Assembly (NCBI GenBank): GCA_903945175.1
Contig: CAJAUM010000121.1
Coordinates: 96,282-160,281 of the forward strand
From: an uncultured Bacteroidales bacterium
GTDB taxonomy: Bacteria; Bacteroidota; Bacteroidia; Bacteroidales; FEN-979
Length of the DNA stretch: 64,000 nucleotides
Direction of reading: 5' to 3'
The position numbers and the translations under genes were made by a program. The notes below the pieces were generated by a model. The model saw only the letters and a program-made list of their open reading frames with translations, searched no databases and was not told the origin of the DNA. Below are positions 55,074-64,000 of the stretch, one piece after another; within the stretch, counting starts at the first letter, position 1, and the number at the start of each line of letters is the position of its first letter.

Positions 55074-55103
55074 CAAAAATACAAGGATTCTGTCAATAAC
55101 AAA
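55074..55103 (-). promoter_or_regulatory. promoter of the small lipoprotein gene
   Basis: The minus strand shows TTTG (55100-55103), 18 bases, then TATTTTTG (55074-55081), close to the Bacteroidota -33/-7 pattern. The -7 box lies 19 bases before the ATG. Confidence 0.55.
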
Positions 55104-55147
55104 ATAATTTCATCTGTTTTCCTTTAAGACAATATTTATATTGTTAG

Positions 55148-55258
55148 GGTTGCCTGAATATGCTAATTCTCATAAAATTTTGTTAATTTTGTTGATCCAT
55201 AGATGGTGTGAATTTTTTATCAGTAGGATTTTCACCTTACAGGCAACCTTTTGACTGA
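55148..55258 (+). promoter_or_regulatory. leader with nested inverted repeats and -7 box before the giant PKD gene
   Basis: GGTTGCCTG (55148-55156) and CAGGCAACC (55250-55258) are perfect reverse complements 93 bases apart. Between them lie a TAnnTTTG box (TAATTTTG, 55194-55201) and a GTGAA/TTCAC inner pair. The giant gene starts 62 bases further on. Whether this is a DNA operator or an RNA fold is open. Confidence 0.4.
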
Positions 55259-55320
55259 AACTTTTGTCGTACATTTAAGTAAAATATATCAGCGCTCACA
55301 CCTATACAAATTCCAACCCT

Positions 55321-58300
55321 ATGTTCCATCGATTTATAGGATTTATTTTCTTTTCAGCTGTTTTCCTTTCGCCTGGGATAACCATGGCTCAATGTCCTGA
55401 TACCCAGCCAAAAATAACTGGTCCCGATGAAGTGGGAGCCAGCTCAAATTCAATACAATATACTACCCCCTTTGTAGCAGGACATTCCTATTCCTGGGTG
55501 GTCAAGAAACTGCCGGGGAATACAGTAGTAACCCCAATTCCGGGTCCGTTGTTAAATGTTTTGAATCAGACCTGGAGTGTTCCCGGTGATTACCGAATTG
55601 AATTATCTGAATGGATTACGGGAAATGCATGTACTCCTGTAGCAGCTACTTCAAAGACTGTCTCTGTGAAACCCATGCTGACCGCCTATTTTTACTATGA
55701 ATTTGATGCAACGAAGGGCTGTTTTTATAATGAGGTTGCCTTTACAGCCTCCGGTGATGGAAATTTCCCTCCCATCGATCCATTGGTTACCTTCGAGTGG
55801 AAATATCGGGTATATAGCCCGCCTGGCGCCTGGAGCGCAATTACCACCGGAAATCTTCAAACCATCACCTTCCCAACAACACCCGGAATCACCTATGAGG
55901 TGAACCTTAAAGTATCGAAAACGATATCGGGCATTGTGTGGACCGATGAAATTACCGACTACGTTTATGTTGATCCCGATAAATATAAACCTGTGGCAGA
56001 ATTGGCCGTGTCATCCGTTCCCAGCTGTCTATATCAGCCCTATCTTTTCAGCGCTGAGGGAAGTAAAGCAACCAATCCTGCTTTTATCACTACGGAGACC
56101 TTTCTCTATGTTGATTGGGATTTTGGCGATGGGACCACCCCCGTGCATTACGAAAAAACAGGGAGTGTTGAACCACAGCTCACCACGACCCATGTATATA
56201 CTGCTCCGGGAACGTATGAAGTGACCCTCACGCTGACCAATACAATTCATTGCACCATTAGTAAGAAGATGACGGTGATCGTCTCCAATACCATTCCATT
56301 GGCCGAATTCAGGGCTGATCCTGCTTGTGTTGAGTTTCCTACATTTCTATATGACAATTCCAGAGATGTAATTACCGGAGGGTCGATCTCCAAATGGGAG
56401 TGGAACTGGGGAGATGGCACCTCCACTGTGTATGACCTGAATTCTTCCCCTCCAACACCTCCTCCTGCACAGATTGAACATCTCTATGCCACTGCAGGAT
56501 TGAAACAGGTAACGCTTCAGGTAACCAATACCACGGGTTGTGAATCTGATGTGTTTTCCCGCAATGTCAATGTAACCCAGTCCCCGCTGGCTGCTTTTGA
56601 GTACAACCTCACCTGTGTCGACAATCCGATCACCTTCCTTGATAAAAGCACCCGGAATGGCGGAAGCCTCATCATAAGCCGACTTTGGGATTTCGGAGAC
56701 GGAATATGGACCGACAATCCGACCCATACCTTTAACACCCCGGGGATAAAAACCGTTAGCCTGAAGGTGACCAATGAAGATGGTTGCATGGACATCACTA
56801 CCAATAATACGATCGAGATACATCCCAACCCTGCATTCAGCCCCGACCCGCTGGTTGGATTTGCCTTTGCTGAGGCGGCTTTGCCTTATCAAATCCAATT
56901 TACGGATAATACCATTCCCGCAGAGGTAGGCAATAATTTGCAATGGAACTTCGGTGATGGAACCTATGGTATCGGGAAGAACCCCCTGCATGACTATGGA
57001 GCTCCCGGAACATACAATGTTGAAATGACCTGCACCAACGCATTCGGTTGCACAAACTACTATCCATTGTTGGTTCCACTTGCTCCCCCGGTTCCAACCT
57101 TCACCATCTTCCCAACCGAGGCGTGTCTTGACAAAGAGGTAAGGGTTGAACCAACGGTGATACCGGGAACGATATTGGCTGAAGAATGGTGGTATCAGGA
57201 TGAAGGTTATCCAAAGGATCCGACCCTGCCTCCAGCTGACGTTTACACAGTGAGACACATTGTTGCTCCGGCTATGATCTTTACGGCCGATACCCATTAT
57301 TTTAAAAGTTTTGGAACCAAAGCGATCCTTCATTTGGTCAGCCTTTCGGGCACTGCCTCGACCACAACAACCGTTGATTATGTTAATTATGTGACCATTC
57401 ATGATACCGCGAGCGCCAACTTTGCCTGGAACAACATCAATCAGCTTCCGGTGGGTGGTACTCCTTTACCCGGCTGCAAAGGTCAGCCGGTCTATTTCTT
57501 TGATCTGAGTTCTCCCCCTGTTGGAAACCCCACCGCACAGATTGTCGCCTGGAAATGGGAATTTGATGATCCCGCTTCAAGTAGTAATGTGGCCTTCACC
57601 CAAAACAGTTCGCATATTTTTATGGATCCGGTCAGGACCACCTTCCATGTGAAACTGACGGTAACAAGCAGTGATAATAATTGTGAATCAATTATCATTA
57701 AGACCATTTCCATCAATCCCTCCCTGCCCGTTAACTTCCTTGTCAACGGAAGTGCAACGAACAATGTGGGCTGTGTAAGTACAACTGCTTTGCCGGCTTT
57801 CGTCTACCTGGCCTATGATCCTGCTATAATCCCCAATCCTGCCGCAGTGATGAACTGGTTTTGGGAATATGGTGATGGCACCTTTGATGTCGGACCCTAT
57901 CTGAGCAATGTTTCCCACGCTTACCTGACATCGGGTTGGAAAACGGTGAAATTAACCATCACCGATGTGTATGGTTGCATGAACACCTCTACCAAACAGG
58001 TGTACATCAATCCTTCTCCCATCGCCGATTTCTCCTTCGCGCCCAATACCTGCGAAGGACTTCCGGTGCAGTTTACCGATCAATCCGTTCCCGGCGGAGG
58101 CTTGTTAAATGACTATATCGTTCAGTGGGAATGGTTCTGGGGTGACTCATTGGCGGGTCCCCGGGTGGTGGCAAACAATGCGACCCTATTCCATACCTTC
58201 CAGCTTATTCCGGGTCAATATACCTGGGATGTCAGGCTCAGGGTGACGACCAATTACGGGTGTATCCATGAAATAACCAAGCAGGTGACTTTGAAAGCCT

Positions 58301-61300
58301 CACCGGTCGCATTTTTTGAGGTTCAGCCGCTGTCACCTCAGTGTATGGCGCCTCAATCGGTTCAATTTGAGGACAGAACAGTTCCTACGGTCTCTACAGG
58401 CCCCATCACCAACTGGTTATGGGACTTTAAAGATGGGGGATCTTCCACGCTTCAAAACCCATCGCATGTATTTCTCAATGCAGGAACCTATTCTGTCTCG
58501 ATCACTGTAACCACGGCCAACGGCTGTTCCAATACGTGGGTGGCCAATCCTCCCATCACCATCTATCAGCTCCCTGTGGCAGATTTTCATACCACATCGA
58601 GTACAACCACCTGTGAAAATTCCGTTGTTCAATTTATTGATGATTCAAATCCGATATCTCCTGCCAGCATCATTAAATACGCCTGGGATTTTGGAGATGG
58701 CGGAACCGCCTCAATTGCAAGTCCACACTATACCTATTTAACCTATGGGATTTTCCAGGTTACACTCACAGTCACCAATTCTAACGGATGTATCAGCACG
58801 GTGACCAAACCGGTTACAGTCAATCCGAAACCCATTCCGGGGTTTACCTTCACGGTGGCTGCATGCCTCAACAAGCCGGTTTCATACACTGACCAGTCAA
58901 TTATCCCGTCAGGATTTTCGGGATATATCAGCCGCTGGGTATGGGATTTTGGTGACGGAACCACACCGGTCACCATCAATTACCCGACATCTCCGAATAC
59001 GACGCATATCTTTGCCGGTAGCGCTTTAATACATGTCGTTCGGCTAACCGTAACAACAACCAATGGTTGCGCAGCGTATATTGAAAAAACCGTAAACAGC
59101 ATTCCCTCTCCAAAGTCAAACTTCACAACATCGGGCAATTTGTGCAAGGGACAGCCGGTTCAATTTGCCGATTTGTCACAAACCAACGGCGGGGGCAGCA
59201 TACAATCATGGAATTGGACTTTTGGAGATCCTTTATCGGGAACAGATAATACCTCCACACTTCAAAATCCGATTCACAACTTCACTACATCAGGCGCATT
59301 TGTTGTTTCGCTGAGTGTTGCCAATTTGAACGGATGCTCAAAGGATACAACCATAACGGTTAATATCAATATTCTGCCGGTTGCAAACTTTGGAACAGCT
59401 TCCTCCACAACCACTTGTGAAGGAGGCCCGGTTCAATTTGATGATCTCTCTACCCCCAATGCTCCTGGCAGCAGTACCTATGCCTGGACGTTCGGAGATG
59501 GCGGCACCTCCATCCTTCAGAATCCGTTCCATATTTTTGGCACCTATGGAAATTTCAATGTCACCCTTACGATTACCAACTCACTTGGATGCAGTCACAG
59601 TATAACAAAAACGATTGTTATTTACGCTAAACCCCTTCCTGATTTTGGATTTTCCGCTGCAAATTGTGTGGGCTCTCCTGTGAGTTTTATCGATATGACA
59701 CCTCAAATTTCGGGTTCTTCAGGCTACCTCAATATCTGGCAATGGGATTTTGGTGATGGATCGACCACGCCTCCCATCACCTTCCCAGCCAATCCAAATA
59801 TCACCCATACCTTCATCGGCAATGCGACTTCGCACCTGGTCAGGTTGACGATAACCACCAGTACCGGTTGTACCAGTTATATTGAAAAAATCGTGTACAG
59901 CATGCCTGCCCCGATCGCAAATTTCTCAACATCATCTATCGGTTGCGACAATCAACCATTTCAGTTCACAGATTTATCTCAGACCAATGGGGGCGGGGGT
60001 ATTCAGAGCTGGAGTTGGGACTTTGGCGATCCCGGTTCCGGAGCAAACAATAACTCGACGATTCAAAATCCGATCCATCAGTTTACCTCAGCCAATACCT
60101 ATACCATTACCTTTATTGTTACCAATGTAAGTGGCTGTAAGGATACCCTTGGGCCGCCGCTGCCATCCATTGTGGTGAACGCAAGACCGGTTTCCAACTT
60201 CATAGCTGATACCGTGTGTCAGGGGACATTGACCACCTTTACAAATTCATCAACCACCCCTTCGGGAACGATCGTTGCCAGTTTGTGGGACTTTGGGGAT
60301 GGCGGGATATCGACGAACGGCAGCCCGACCCATTTATATTCGGCAAGCGGGATATTCGATGTAAAGCTGACTGTGACGAATTCACAGGGGTGCTTAAAGG
60401 ATACCACCAAGCAAATCCTGGTCTTGGGAAAACCTCTTCCTTCATTCAGTTACTCCTCCCCTAATTGTGCAGGGGATTCCGTTCAGTTTACCGACCTATC
60501 CACAACGCCTCATGGCTCCATTGAACAATGGATCTGGGATTTTGGTGATGGCAATACGCAAACGATAGTCTGGCCGGATAATCAGAATGTAAAGCATAAG
60601 TATACCAACAGCGGAAACTATAATGTGATACTGAGCATCACGACGTCCGATGGATGTGAAGAGTCAAAGACAAGCCTGGTTCAGATCGGAGTCCGCCCGC
60701 TGGCCAATTTCAGTTTCGAGACCAATTCCTGTGCACTGGAATCAGTTCAGTTCACCGACCTTTCACAGCTCAACGGAGGTCCTTCGATCACGGAATGGAG
60801 CTGGAATTTTGGCGACCCTGCTTCAGGTGCAAATAATATCTCGACCACACAAAATCCGACGCATGAATTTTCAGTCGGAGGAACCTTCACTGTGAGATTA
60901 ATGGTTACCAATGCCAATGGTTGTAACGACAGTATTGCGGAGGGCAAGGCCATCACGGTAAACGCCGCGCCTGTGGCCATCTTCTCAGCCGATACCTCCT
61001 GCCTTTCCAGTCCTACGCAGTTCATCGATGCCTCTACAACGGCTGCCGGCACCATCGTTGCATGGTCGTGGAATTTCGGCGACCCCGGCAGTGGTTCAAA
61101 CAACACATCTGCCGAGCAGAATCCCACCCATATTTACAATATCCAGGGAACCTACAACGTCACGCTCGAGGCTACCAACTCGAATCAGTGCCTGAAAGAC
61201 ACGTTGATGCAGGTTGTTGTGAATCCAAAGCCCGTTGCCATGTTCCAGTATACTGCATCATGTATCAATGATTCCACGCAGTTTACTGATGTTTCATTGG

Positions 61301-63606
61301 CTCCGGGAAGTCAGATTCAAAGCTGGTTTTGGGATTTTGGTGATGGTGTTGGCACTTCGACGCTCCAAAATCCGAAACATCTCTATAGCACAGCAGGAAT
61401 CTATCTCGCAAAATTGATCGTGACCAATTCTTTGAATTGTTCCGATTCGGTTACCATGCAGGTTGTTGCGCGGGCCGTGCCGGTTGCGCAGTATAGCTAT
61501 GTCAATTTCTTCTGTCCGGCAGGCAAAGTTGATTTCCAGGATCAATCAACAGCCAGTGCTGCAGCCATCGCTGAGCGCCTCTGGATTTTCGAACCGGGCT
61601 ATACATCGAGTGCCCCCAATCCTTCTCACACATTCACTGTCACAGATAAGAAATACGCCGTTACACTGATCGTAACCGATACCTACGGATGTATGGATAC
61701 CATTGTTGACAGCGTTTATGTGAAACCAGGATTCAGCTTTACCTTTGTGAACGATACGGTATGCCAGAATTTCATTACCCATTTTCAGCCTGAAAATAGG
61801 GCCCCGGGTGATACCCTTTATTCAGTGACCTGGAATTTTGGCGATCCCGCCTCAGGGCCCGCCAATACCTCATCGCTTTACAATCCGCAACATAAATTTA
61901 CGGGACCGGGCCTGTACATGGTGAAGATGAAGGCCTTCAACTCCGATAATTGTGTCGACAGCGTATATCGTGAGGTCCTCGTATATGCCGCACCGAAACC
62001 CCTGTTTACCTATGTCGGTCCTACATGCGACAGCTCCCTTTACTTCACCGATTCAACAGTTATGAAGGGAACCGGTACCATCGCCAGTTGGAAATGGATT
62101 TGGGGAGATGGAGGTGAGACGACGATTCTGGCGCCAGGCCCCGGCAACACATCCCATTTGTATGTCAATGCCGGCATCTACCCGGTCACCCTGGTGATGA
62201 CCACAAATCATGGTTGTGCCGACAGCATCACCAGAAACGTACAGCGTTTCCCATGTATCAAGGCTGATTTTGCCTCCAACGATACGTTGTGTGCAAGATA
62301 TAAAATTGCCTTCTCTGACAACTCTTTGCCGGTCTCAAGAATTAGCCGGTGGCACTGGACCTGGGGTGACGGAAAGGATACAACCTATCTGGCCTACACG
62401 ACCCCCGTAATGCATACCTATGCCAACGGAGGCACCTATTCTGTAACGCTTGAAGTTCAGGCGATCGTAAATGGGTCAACGATTACAGAAACCAAAGGAA
62501 AAACAGTCATTGTACGTCCCACGCCGGTAGCCCTGTTCTCCAATGAGGCTGTTTGCTGGAAGCAGCTGACCCTTTTCAGGGATACATCATTAACGTATAA
62601 TGAAAAGAATACATGGTGGCATTGGTCCTTCACCGGGAATCCCGATGATCCGGCCAATTCAGATACATCCAATGTGAAAAACCCAACCCACCTGTATGAT
62701 ACGGCCGGTATGTACAATGTTCATCTGATTGTGCATAATGGCTATGGCTGCCAGGATTCGCTGACCAAACCGACACGGGTCTATGGACTGCCCATCGCAG
62801 ATTATGAAAATACCATAGCCTGTGCCGGAGATCCAACCTACTTTACCGATAATTCGGTAACTGCTGATACCACGTTATGGAAATGGCGTTGGTTCTTCAA
62901 TACGGCTATCATGAAAGACTCGTCGCAGCTTCAAAATCCAAGTTTCAGATATCCCAATACAGGAGATTTCTCCTTGAAGATGATTGTAAAAGACCATTTT
63001 GGATGTCTTGATACCATTGATTCAACCGTGACGGTAAACATCACACCGGTCAGTAATTTTACGCTGGTGAACAACTACAGCGGGAAACAGGGCCAGGTCA
63101 AACTCAACAATCTTTCGACTGGCGCCGACAGTTATTCCTGGGACTTTGGAAACAATACCTCCTCAATAGATGAAAACCCGGTTGCTACCTATACTGAAGA
63201 TGGGACATTCATTATCAAGTTGATTTCGCTTAACACACCCGGATGCTCGGATACGACATTTTTTGAGTATAAACTGCTTTTCAAAGGGCTGTATGTCCCC
63301 AATGCGTTTTCTCCGACCAATGCCAATCTTGGCGTGAGGTTATTCAAGCCAATCGGCATGAATCTGAAGCAATACCATGTGATGGTGTTTGATATATGGG
63401 GTCATATGATGTGGGAATCAATTAAAATTGATGATTCCGGGCAACCAGCCGAAGGATGGGACGGTACCTTTGATGGTAATCTGATGCCGCAGGGCAACTA
63501 TATCTGGAAGATCGTTGCTTTGTTTGAGGATGATACTTCATGGAGTGGATCAGACATTGGAAAGGGAAACTACAGTACAACGGGAACCGTGACTTTAATC
63601 CGCTAA
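55321..63606 (+). CDS. giant PKD-repeat T9SS type B sorting domain protein
   Basis: A 2761-residue secreted protein. A signal peptide (1-24, ends TMAQ) is followed by an Ig-like module and about 26 PKD-type domains recognised by WDFGDG-like strands (for example RLWDFGDG, WNFGDPASG, WKWIWGDGG), each about 85-95 residues with a paired conserved Cys early and a GC (NGC or YGC) late. The C-terminal 100 residues, from GLYVPNAFSPTNANLGVRLF to GTVTLIR, are the gliding-motility/CHU_C type B signal for type IX secretion. PKD strings form long rods on cell surfaces, often for adhesion or polymer contact. A PorP/SprF gene follows after 18 bases, a common pairing, and is likely involved in its export or anchoring. 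Confidence 0.95.
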   Translation: MFHRFIGFIFFSAVFLSPGITMAQCPDTQPKITGPDEVGASSNSIQYTTPFVAGHSYSWVVKKLPGNTVVTPIPGPLLNVLNQTWSVPGDYRIELSEWITGNACTPVAATSKTVSVKPMLTAYFYYEFDATKGCFYNEVAFTASGDGNFPPIDPLVTFEWKYRVYSPPGAWSAITTGNLQTITFPTTPGITYEVNLKVSKTISGIVWTDEITDYVYVDPDKYKPVAELAVSSVPSCLYQPYLFSAEGSKATNPAFITTETFLYVDWDFGDGTTPVHYEKTGSVEPQLTTTHVYTAPGTYEVTLTLTNTIHCTISKKMTVIVSNTIPLAEFRADPACVEFPTFLYDNSRDVITGGSISKWEWNWGDGTSTVYDLNSSPPTPPPAQIEHLYATAGLKQVTLQVTNTTGCESDVFSRNVNVTQSPLAAFEYNLTCVDNPITFLDKSTRNGGSLIISRLWDFGDGIWTDNPTHTFNTPGIKTVSLKVTNEDGCMDITTNNTIEIHPNPAFSPDPLVGFAFAEAALPYQIQFTDNTIPAEVGNNLQWNFGDGTYGIGKNPLHDYGAPGTYNVEMTCTNAFGCTNYYPLLVPLAPPVPTFTIFPTEACLDKEVRVEPTVIPGTILAEEWWYQDEGYPKDPTLPPADVYTVRHIVAPAMIFTADTHYFKSFGTKAILHLVSLSGTASTTTTVDYVNYVTIHDTASANFAWNNINQLPVGGTPLPGCKGQPVYFFDLSSPPVGNPTAQIVAWKWEFDDPASSSNVAFTQNSSHIFMDPVRTTFHVKLTVTSSDNNCESIIIKTISINPSLPVNFLVNGSATNNVGCVSTTALPAFVYLAYDPAIIPNPAAVMNWFWEYGDGTFDVGPYLSNVSHAYLTSGWKTVKLTITDVYGCMNTSTKQVYINPSPIADFSFAPNTCEGLPVQFTDQSVPGGGLLNDYIVQWEWFWGDSLAGPRVVANNATLFHTFQLIPGQYTWDVRLRVTTNYGCIHEITKQVTLKASPVAFFEVQPLSPQCMAPQSVQFEDRTVPTVSTGPITNWLWDFKDGGSSTLQNPSHVFLNAGTYSVSITVTTANGCSNTWVANPPITIYQLPVADFHTTSSTTTCENSVVQFIDDSNPISPASIIKYAWDFGDGGTASIASPHYTYLTYGIFQVTLTVTNSNGCISTVTKPVTVNPKPIPGFTFTVAACLNKPVSYTDQSIIPSGFSGYISRWVWDFGDGTTPVTINYPTSPNTTHIFAGSALIHVVRLTVTTTNGCAAYIEKTVNSIPSPKSNFTTSGNLCKGQPVQFADLSQTNGGGSIQSWNWTFGDPLSGTDNTSTLQNPIHNFTTSGAFVVSLSVANLNGCSKDTTITVNINILPVANFGTASSTTTCEGGPVQFDDLSTPNAPGSSTYAWTFGDGGTSILQNPFHIFGTYGNFNVTLTITNSLGCSHSITKTIVIYAKPLPDFGFSAANCVGSPVSFIDMTPQISGSSGYLNIWQWDFGDGSTTPPITFPANPNITHTFIGNATSHLVRLTITTSTGCTSYIEKIVYSMPAPIANFSTSSIGCDNQPFQFTDLSQTNGGGGIQSWSWDFGDPGSGANNNSTIQNPIHQFTSANTYTITFIVTNVSGCKDTLGPPLPSIVVNARPVSNFIADTVCQGTLTTFTNSSTTPSGTIVASLWDFGDGGISTNGSPTHLYSASGIFDVKLTVTNSQGCLKDTTKQILVLGKPLPSFSYSSPNCAGDSVQFTDLSTTPHGSIEQWIWDFGDGNTQTIVWPDNQNVKHKYTNSGNYNVILSITTSDGCEESKTSLVQIGVRPLANFSFETNSCALESVQFTDLSQLNGGPSITEWSWNFGDPASGANNISTTQNPTHEFSVGGTFTVRLMVTNANGCNDSIAEGKAITVNAAPVAIFSADTSCLSSPTQFIDASTTAAGTIVAWSWNFGDPGSGSNNTSAEQNPTHIYNIQGTYNVTLEATNSNQCLKDTLMQVVVNPKPVAMFQYTASCINDSTQFTDVSLAPGSQIQSWFWDFGDGVGTSTLQNPKHLYSTAGIYLAKLIVTNSLNCSDSVTMQVVARAVPVAQYSYVNFFCPAGKVDFQDQSTASAAAIAERLWIFEPGYTSSAPNPSHTFTVTDKKYAVTLIVTDTYGCMDTIVDSVYVKPGFSFTFVNDTVCQNFITHFQPENRAPGDTLYSVTWNFGDPASGPANTSSLYNPQHKFTGPGLYMVKMKAFNSDNCVDSVYREVLVYAAPKPLFTYVGPTCDSSLYFTDSTVMKGTGTIASWKWIWGDGGETTILAPGPGNTSHLYVNAGIYPVTLVMTTNHGCADSITRNVQRFPCIKADFASNDTLCARYKIAFSDNSLPVSRISRWHWTWGDGKDTTYLAYTTPVMHTYANGGTYSVTLEVQAIVNGSTITETKGKTVIVRPTPVALFSNEAVCWKQLTLFRDTSLTYNEKNTWWHWSFTGNPDDPANSDTSNVKNPTHLYDTAGMYNVHLIVHNGYGCQDSLTKPTRVYGLPIADYENTIACAGDPTYFTDNSVTADTTLWKWRWFFNTAIMKDSSQLQNPSFRYPNTGDFSLKMIVKDHFGCLDTIDSTVTVNITPVSNFTLVNNYSGKQGQVKLNNLSTGADSYSWDFGNNTSSIDENPVATYTEDGTFIIKLISLNTPGCSDTTFFEYKLLFKGLYVPNAFSPTNANLGVRLFKPIGMNLKQYHVMVFDIWGHMMWESIKIDDSGQPAEGWDGTFDGNLMPQGNYIWKIVALFEDDTSWSGSDIGKGNYSTTGTVTLIR
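58573..60186 (+). repeat. three-PKD-domain super-repeat inside the giant gene
   Basis: Two tandem units, 58573-59376 (804 bases, residues 1085-1352) and 59377-60186 (810 bases, residues 1353-1622). Both run in the order SSTTTCE domain, GYxxxWxWDFGDG domain with an NxTHxF strand, and QFxDLSQTNGGG domain. A duplication of a three-domain block is the simplest explanation. Confidence 0.85.
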
Positions 63607-63624
63607 TTGATAACAATATTCCAG

Positions 63625-64000
63625 ATGAAAAAACGATATATCTATCCGATTTTTGTGATTCTGACCATACTGGGATTCATGCCTGGCGCGAACTGCCAGG
63701 ATATGAATTACTCCCAGTATTTCAGCACCCCGTTATATTACAACCCGGCATACACAGGGATCAATACGGGAGTGAGGGCGCGTTTCCTGTTTCGCAATCA
63801 GTGGCCCAGCCTCCCGGTCTCTTATAAATCCTACTTTTTCGCGGCCGATCTTGGCGACCGGAACCTGCCTGGTTCAGGAGGGATTGGGATCATGATCAAT
63901 CAGGATACCCCCGATTTGGGCGTGATCAATAATTTCGGCGCCGCCCTGACCATTGGGGTTCGTATTCCAATCACCAGTTTCATGATCAGCCAGCTTGGAA
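63625..64000 (+). CDS. PorP/SprF family type IX secretion outer-membrane protein (3' end outside window)
   Basis: The frame is open from ATG 63625 to the right edge (about 125 residues) and continues beyond. A signal peptide ends near GANCQ. The mature start MNYSQYFSTPLYYNPAYTGI, then VRARFLFRNQWPSLP and GGIGIMINQDTPDLG, are characteristic of PorP/SprF. In Flavobacterium SprF is needed for export of the SprB adhesin, and related genes often sit directly after type B substrates, as here (18 bases). Truncation is by the window edge only. Confidence 0.93.
   Translation, partial: MKKRYIYPIFVILTILGFMPGANCQDMNYSQYFSTPLYYNPAYTGINTGVRARFLFRNQWPSLPVSYKSYFFAADLGDRNLPGSGGIGIMINQDTPDLGVINNFGAALTIGVRIPITSFMISQLG

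Noticed and set aside
56347..57402. A 351-codon open frame on the minus strand opposite the giant PKD gene
   Set aside because: It is a shadow of the Gly/Thr/Asn-rich PKD coding frame; no domain, signal or promoter, and the plus-strand protein is unmistakable.

Overview
The window reads as a gene-dense chromosomal segment of a Bacteroidota bacterium, most likely class Bacteroidia and probably an uncultured Bacteroidales/Marinilabiliales-type organism. The placement rests on type IX secretion (T9SS) substrates with type A and type B C-terminal signals, a PorP/SprF protein, a DUF4271-hemD pair, a bacterial GH3-family protein, an S46 dipeptidyl-peptidase, an LruC lipoprotein, rare Shine-Dalgarno sequences, and repeated TAnnTTTG boxes, the Bacteroidota -7 promoter element, in intergenic DNA. 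I see no rRNA, tRNA, CRISPR array, insertion sequence or prophage, and no gap between genes longer than about 300 bases.

Layout. 1-6.1 kb: GH3 protein (cut by the left edge), deoxynucleoside kinase, kdsB, an HU-like/SPOR membrane protein, trmB and a DPP11-type S46 peptidase, facing a TIGR01777 epimerase. 7.1-14.8 kb: the two methylmalonyl-CoA mutase subunits, separated by a receiver protein, a hybrid histidine kinase and an outer-membrane barrel. 14.8-20.7 kb: M16 peptidase, O-methyltransferase, purE facing away from hpt-adk-obgE-PAP2, and a small barrel protein. 20.7-27.3 kb: FMN split-barrel and DUF-type membrane protein, xseA-xseB, and the leftward block panC-panD-flippase-hldE2-radA. 27.4-31.1 kb: M1 peptidase and MFS transporter. 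31.2-34.4 kb: LruC lipoprotein with Ig-like repeats. 34.6-37.9 kb: mnmA, M28 peptidase, GtrA. 38.0-45.0 kb, leftward: ChaN-like protein, cdd, S41 protease, yidD-rnpA, hemD-DUF4271, RluA-type synthase, panB. 45-48.1 kb: lipoprotein and dnaK. 48.3-64 kb: a secretion region with two T9SS type A proteins that share a long homologous block, a secreted protein of unknown family, a small lipoprotein, a 2761-residue PKD-repeat T9SS type B protein, and the start of PorP/SprF.

Function. Much of the window is housekeeping: nucleotide salvage, pantothenate (panB, panC, panD), LPS precursors (kdsB, hldE2), tRNA modification and RNA processing, and DNA repair. Several exported peptidases (S46, M1, M28, S41, M16) suit an asaccharolytic or protein-degrading life, and methylmalonyl-CoA mutase fits succinate/propionate interconversion.

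The most unusual signal is a set of six short tandem arrays with 7-bp (TGACCAA; GCGTGAC) or 8-bp (GTnACArG; AAAGTAAC) units. Four lie on stop codons or gene junctions and supply stop or start codons. The other two lie inside coding sequence and keep the frame: one is exactly 9 x 7 = 63 bp inside the M1 peptidase, the other sits in the central loop of the MFS transporter. Other points of interest are the phosphorelay between mutA and mutB, a sigma-54-like promoter with inverted repeats before dnaK, an mnmA lacking the usual second catalytic cysteine, a three-domain super-repeat in the giant PKD protein, and a terminator-like hairpin inside a signal-peptide coding region.
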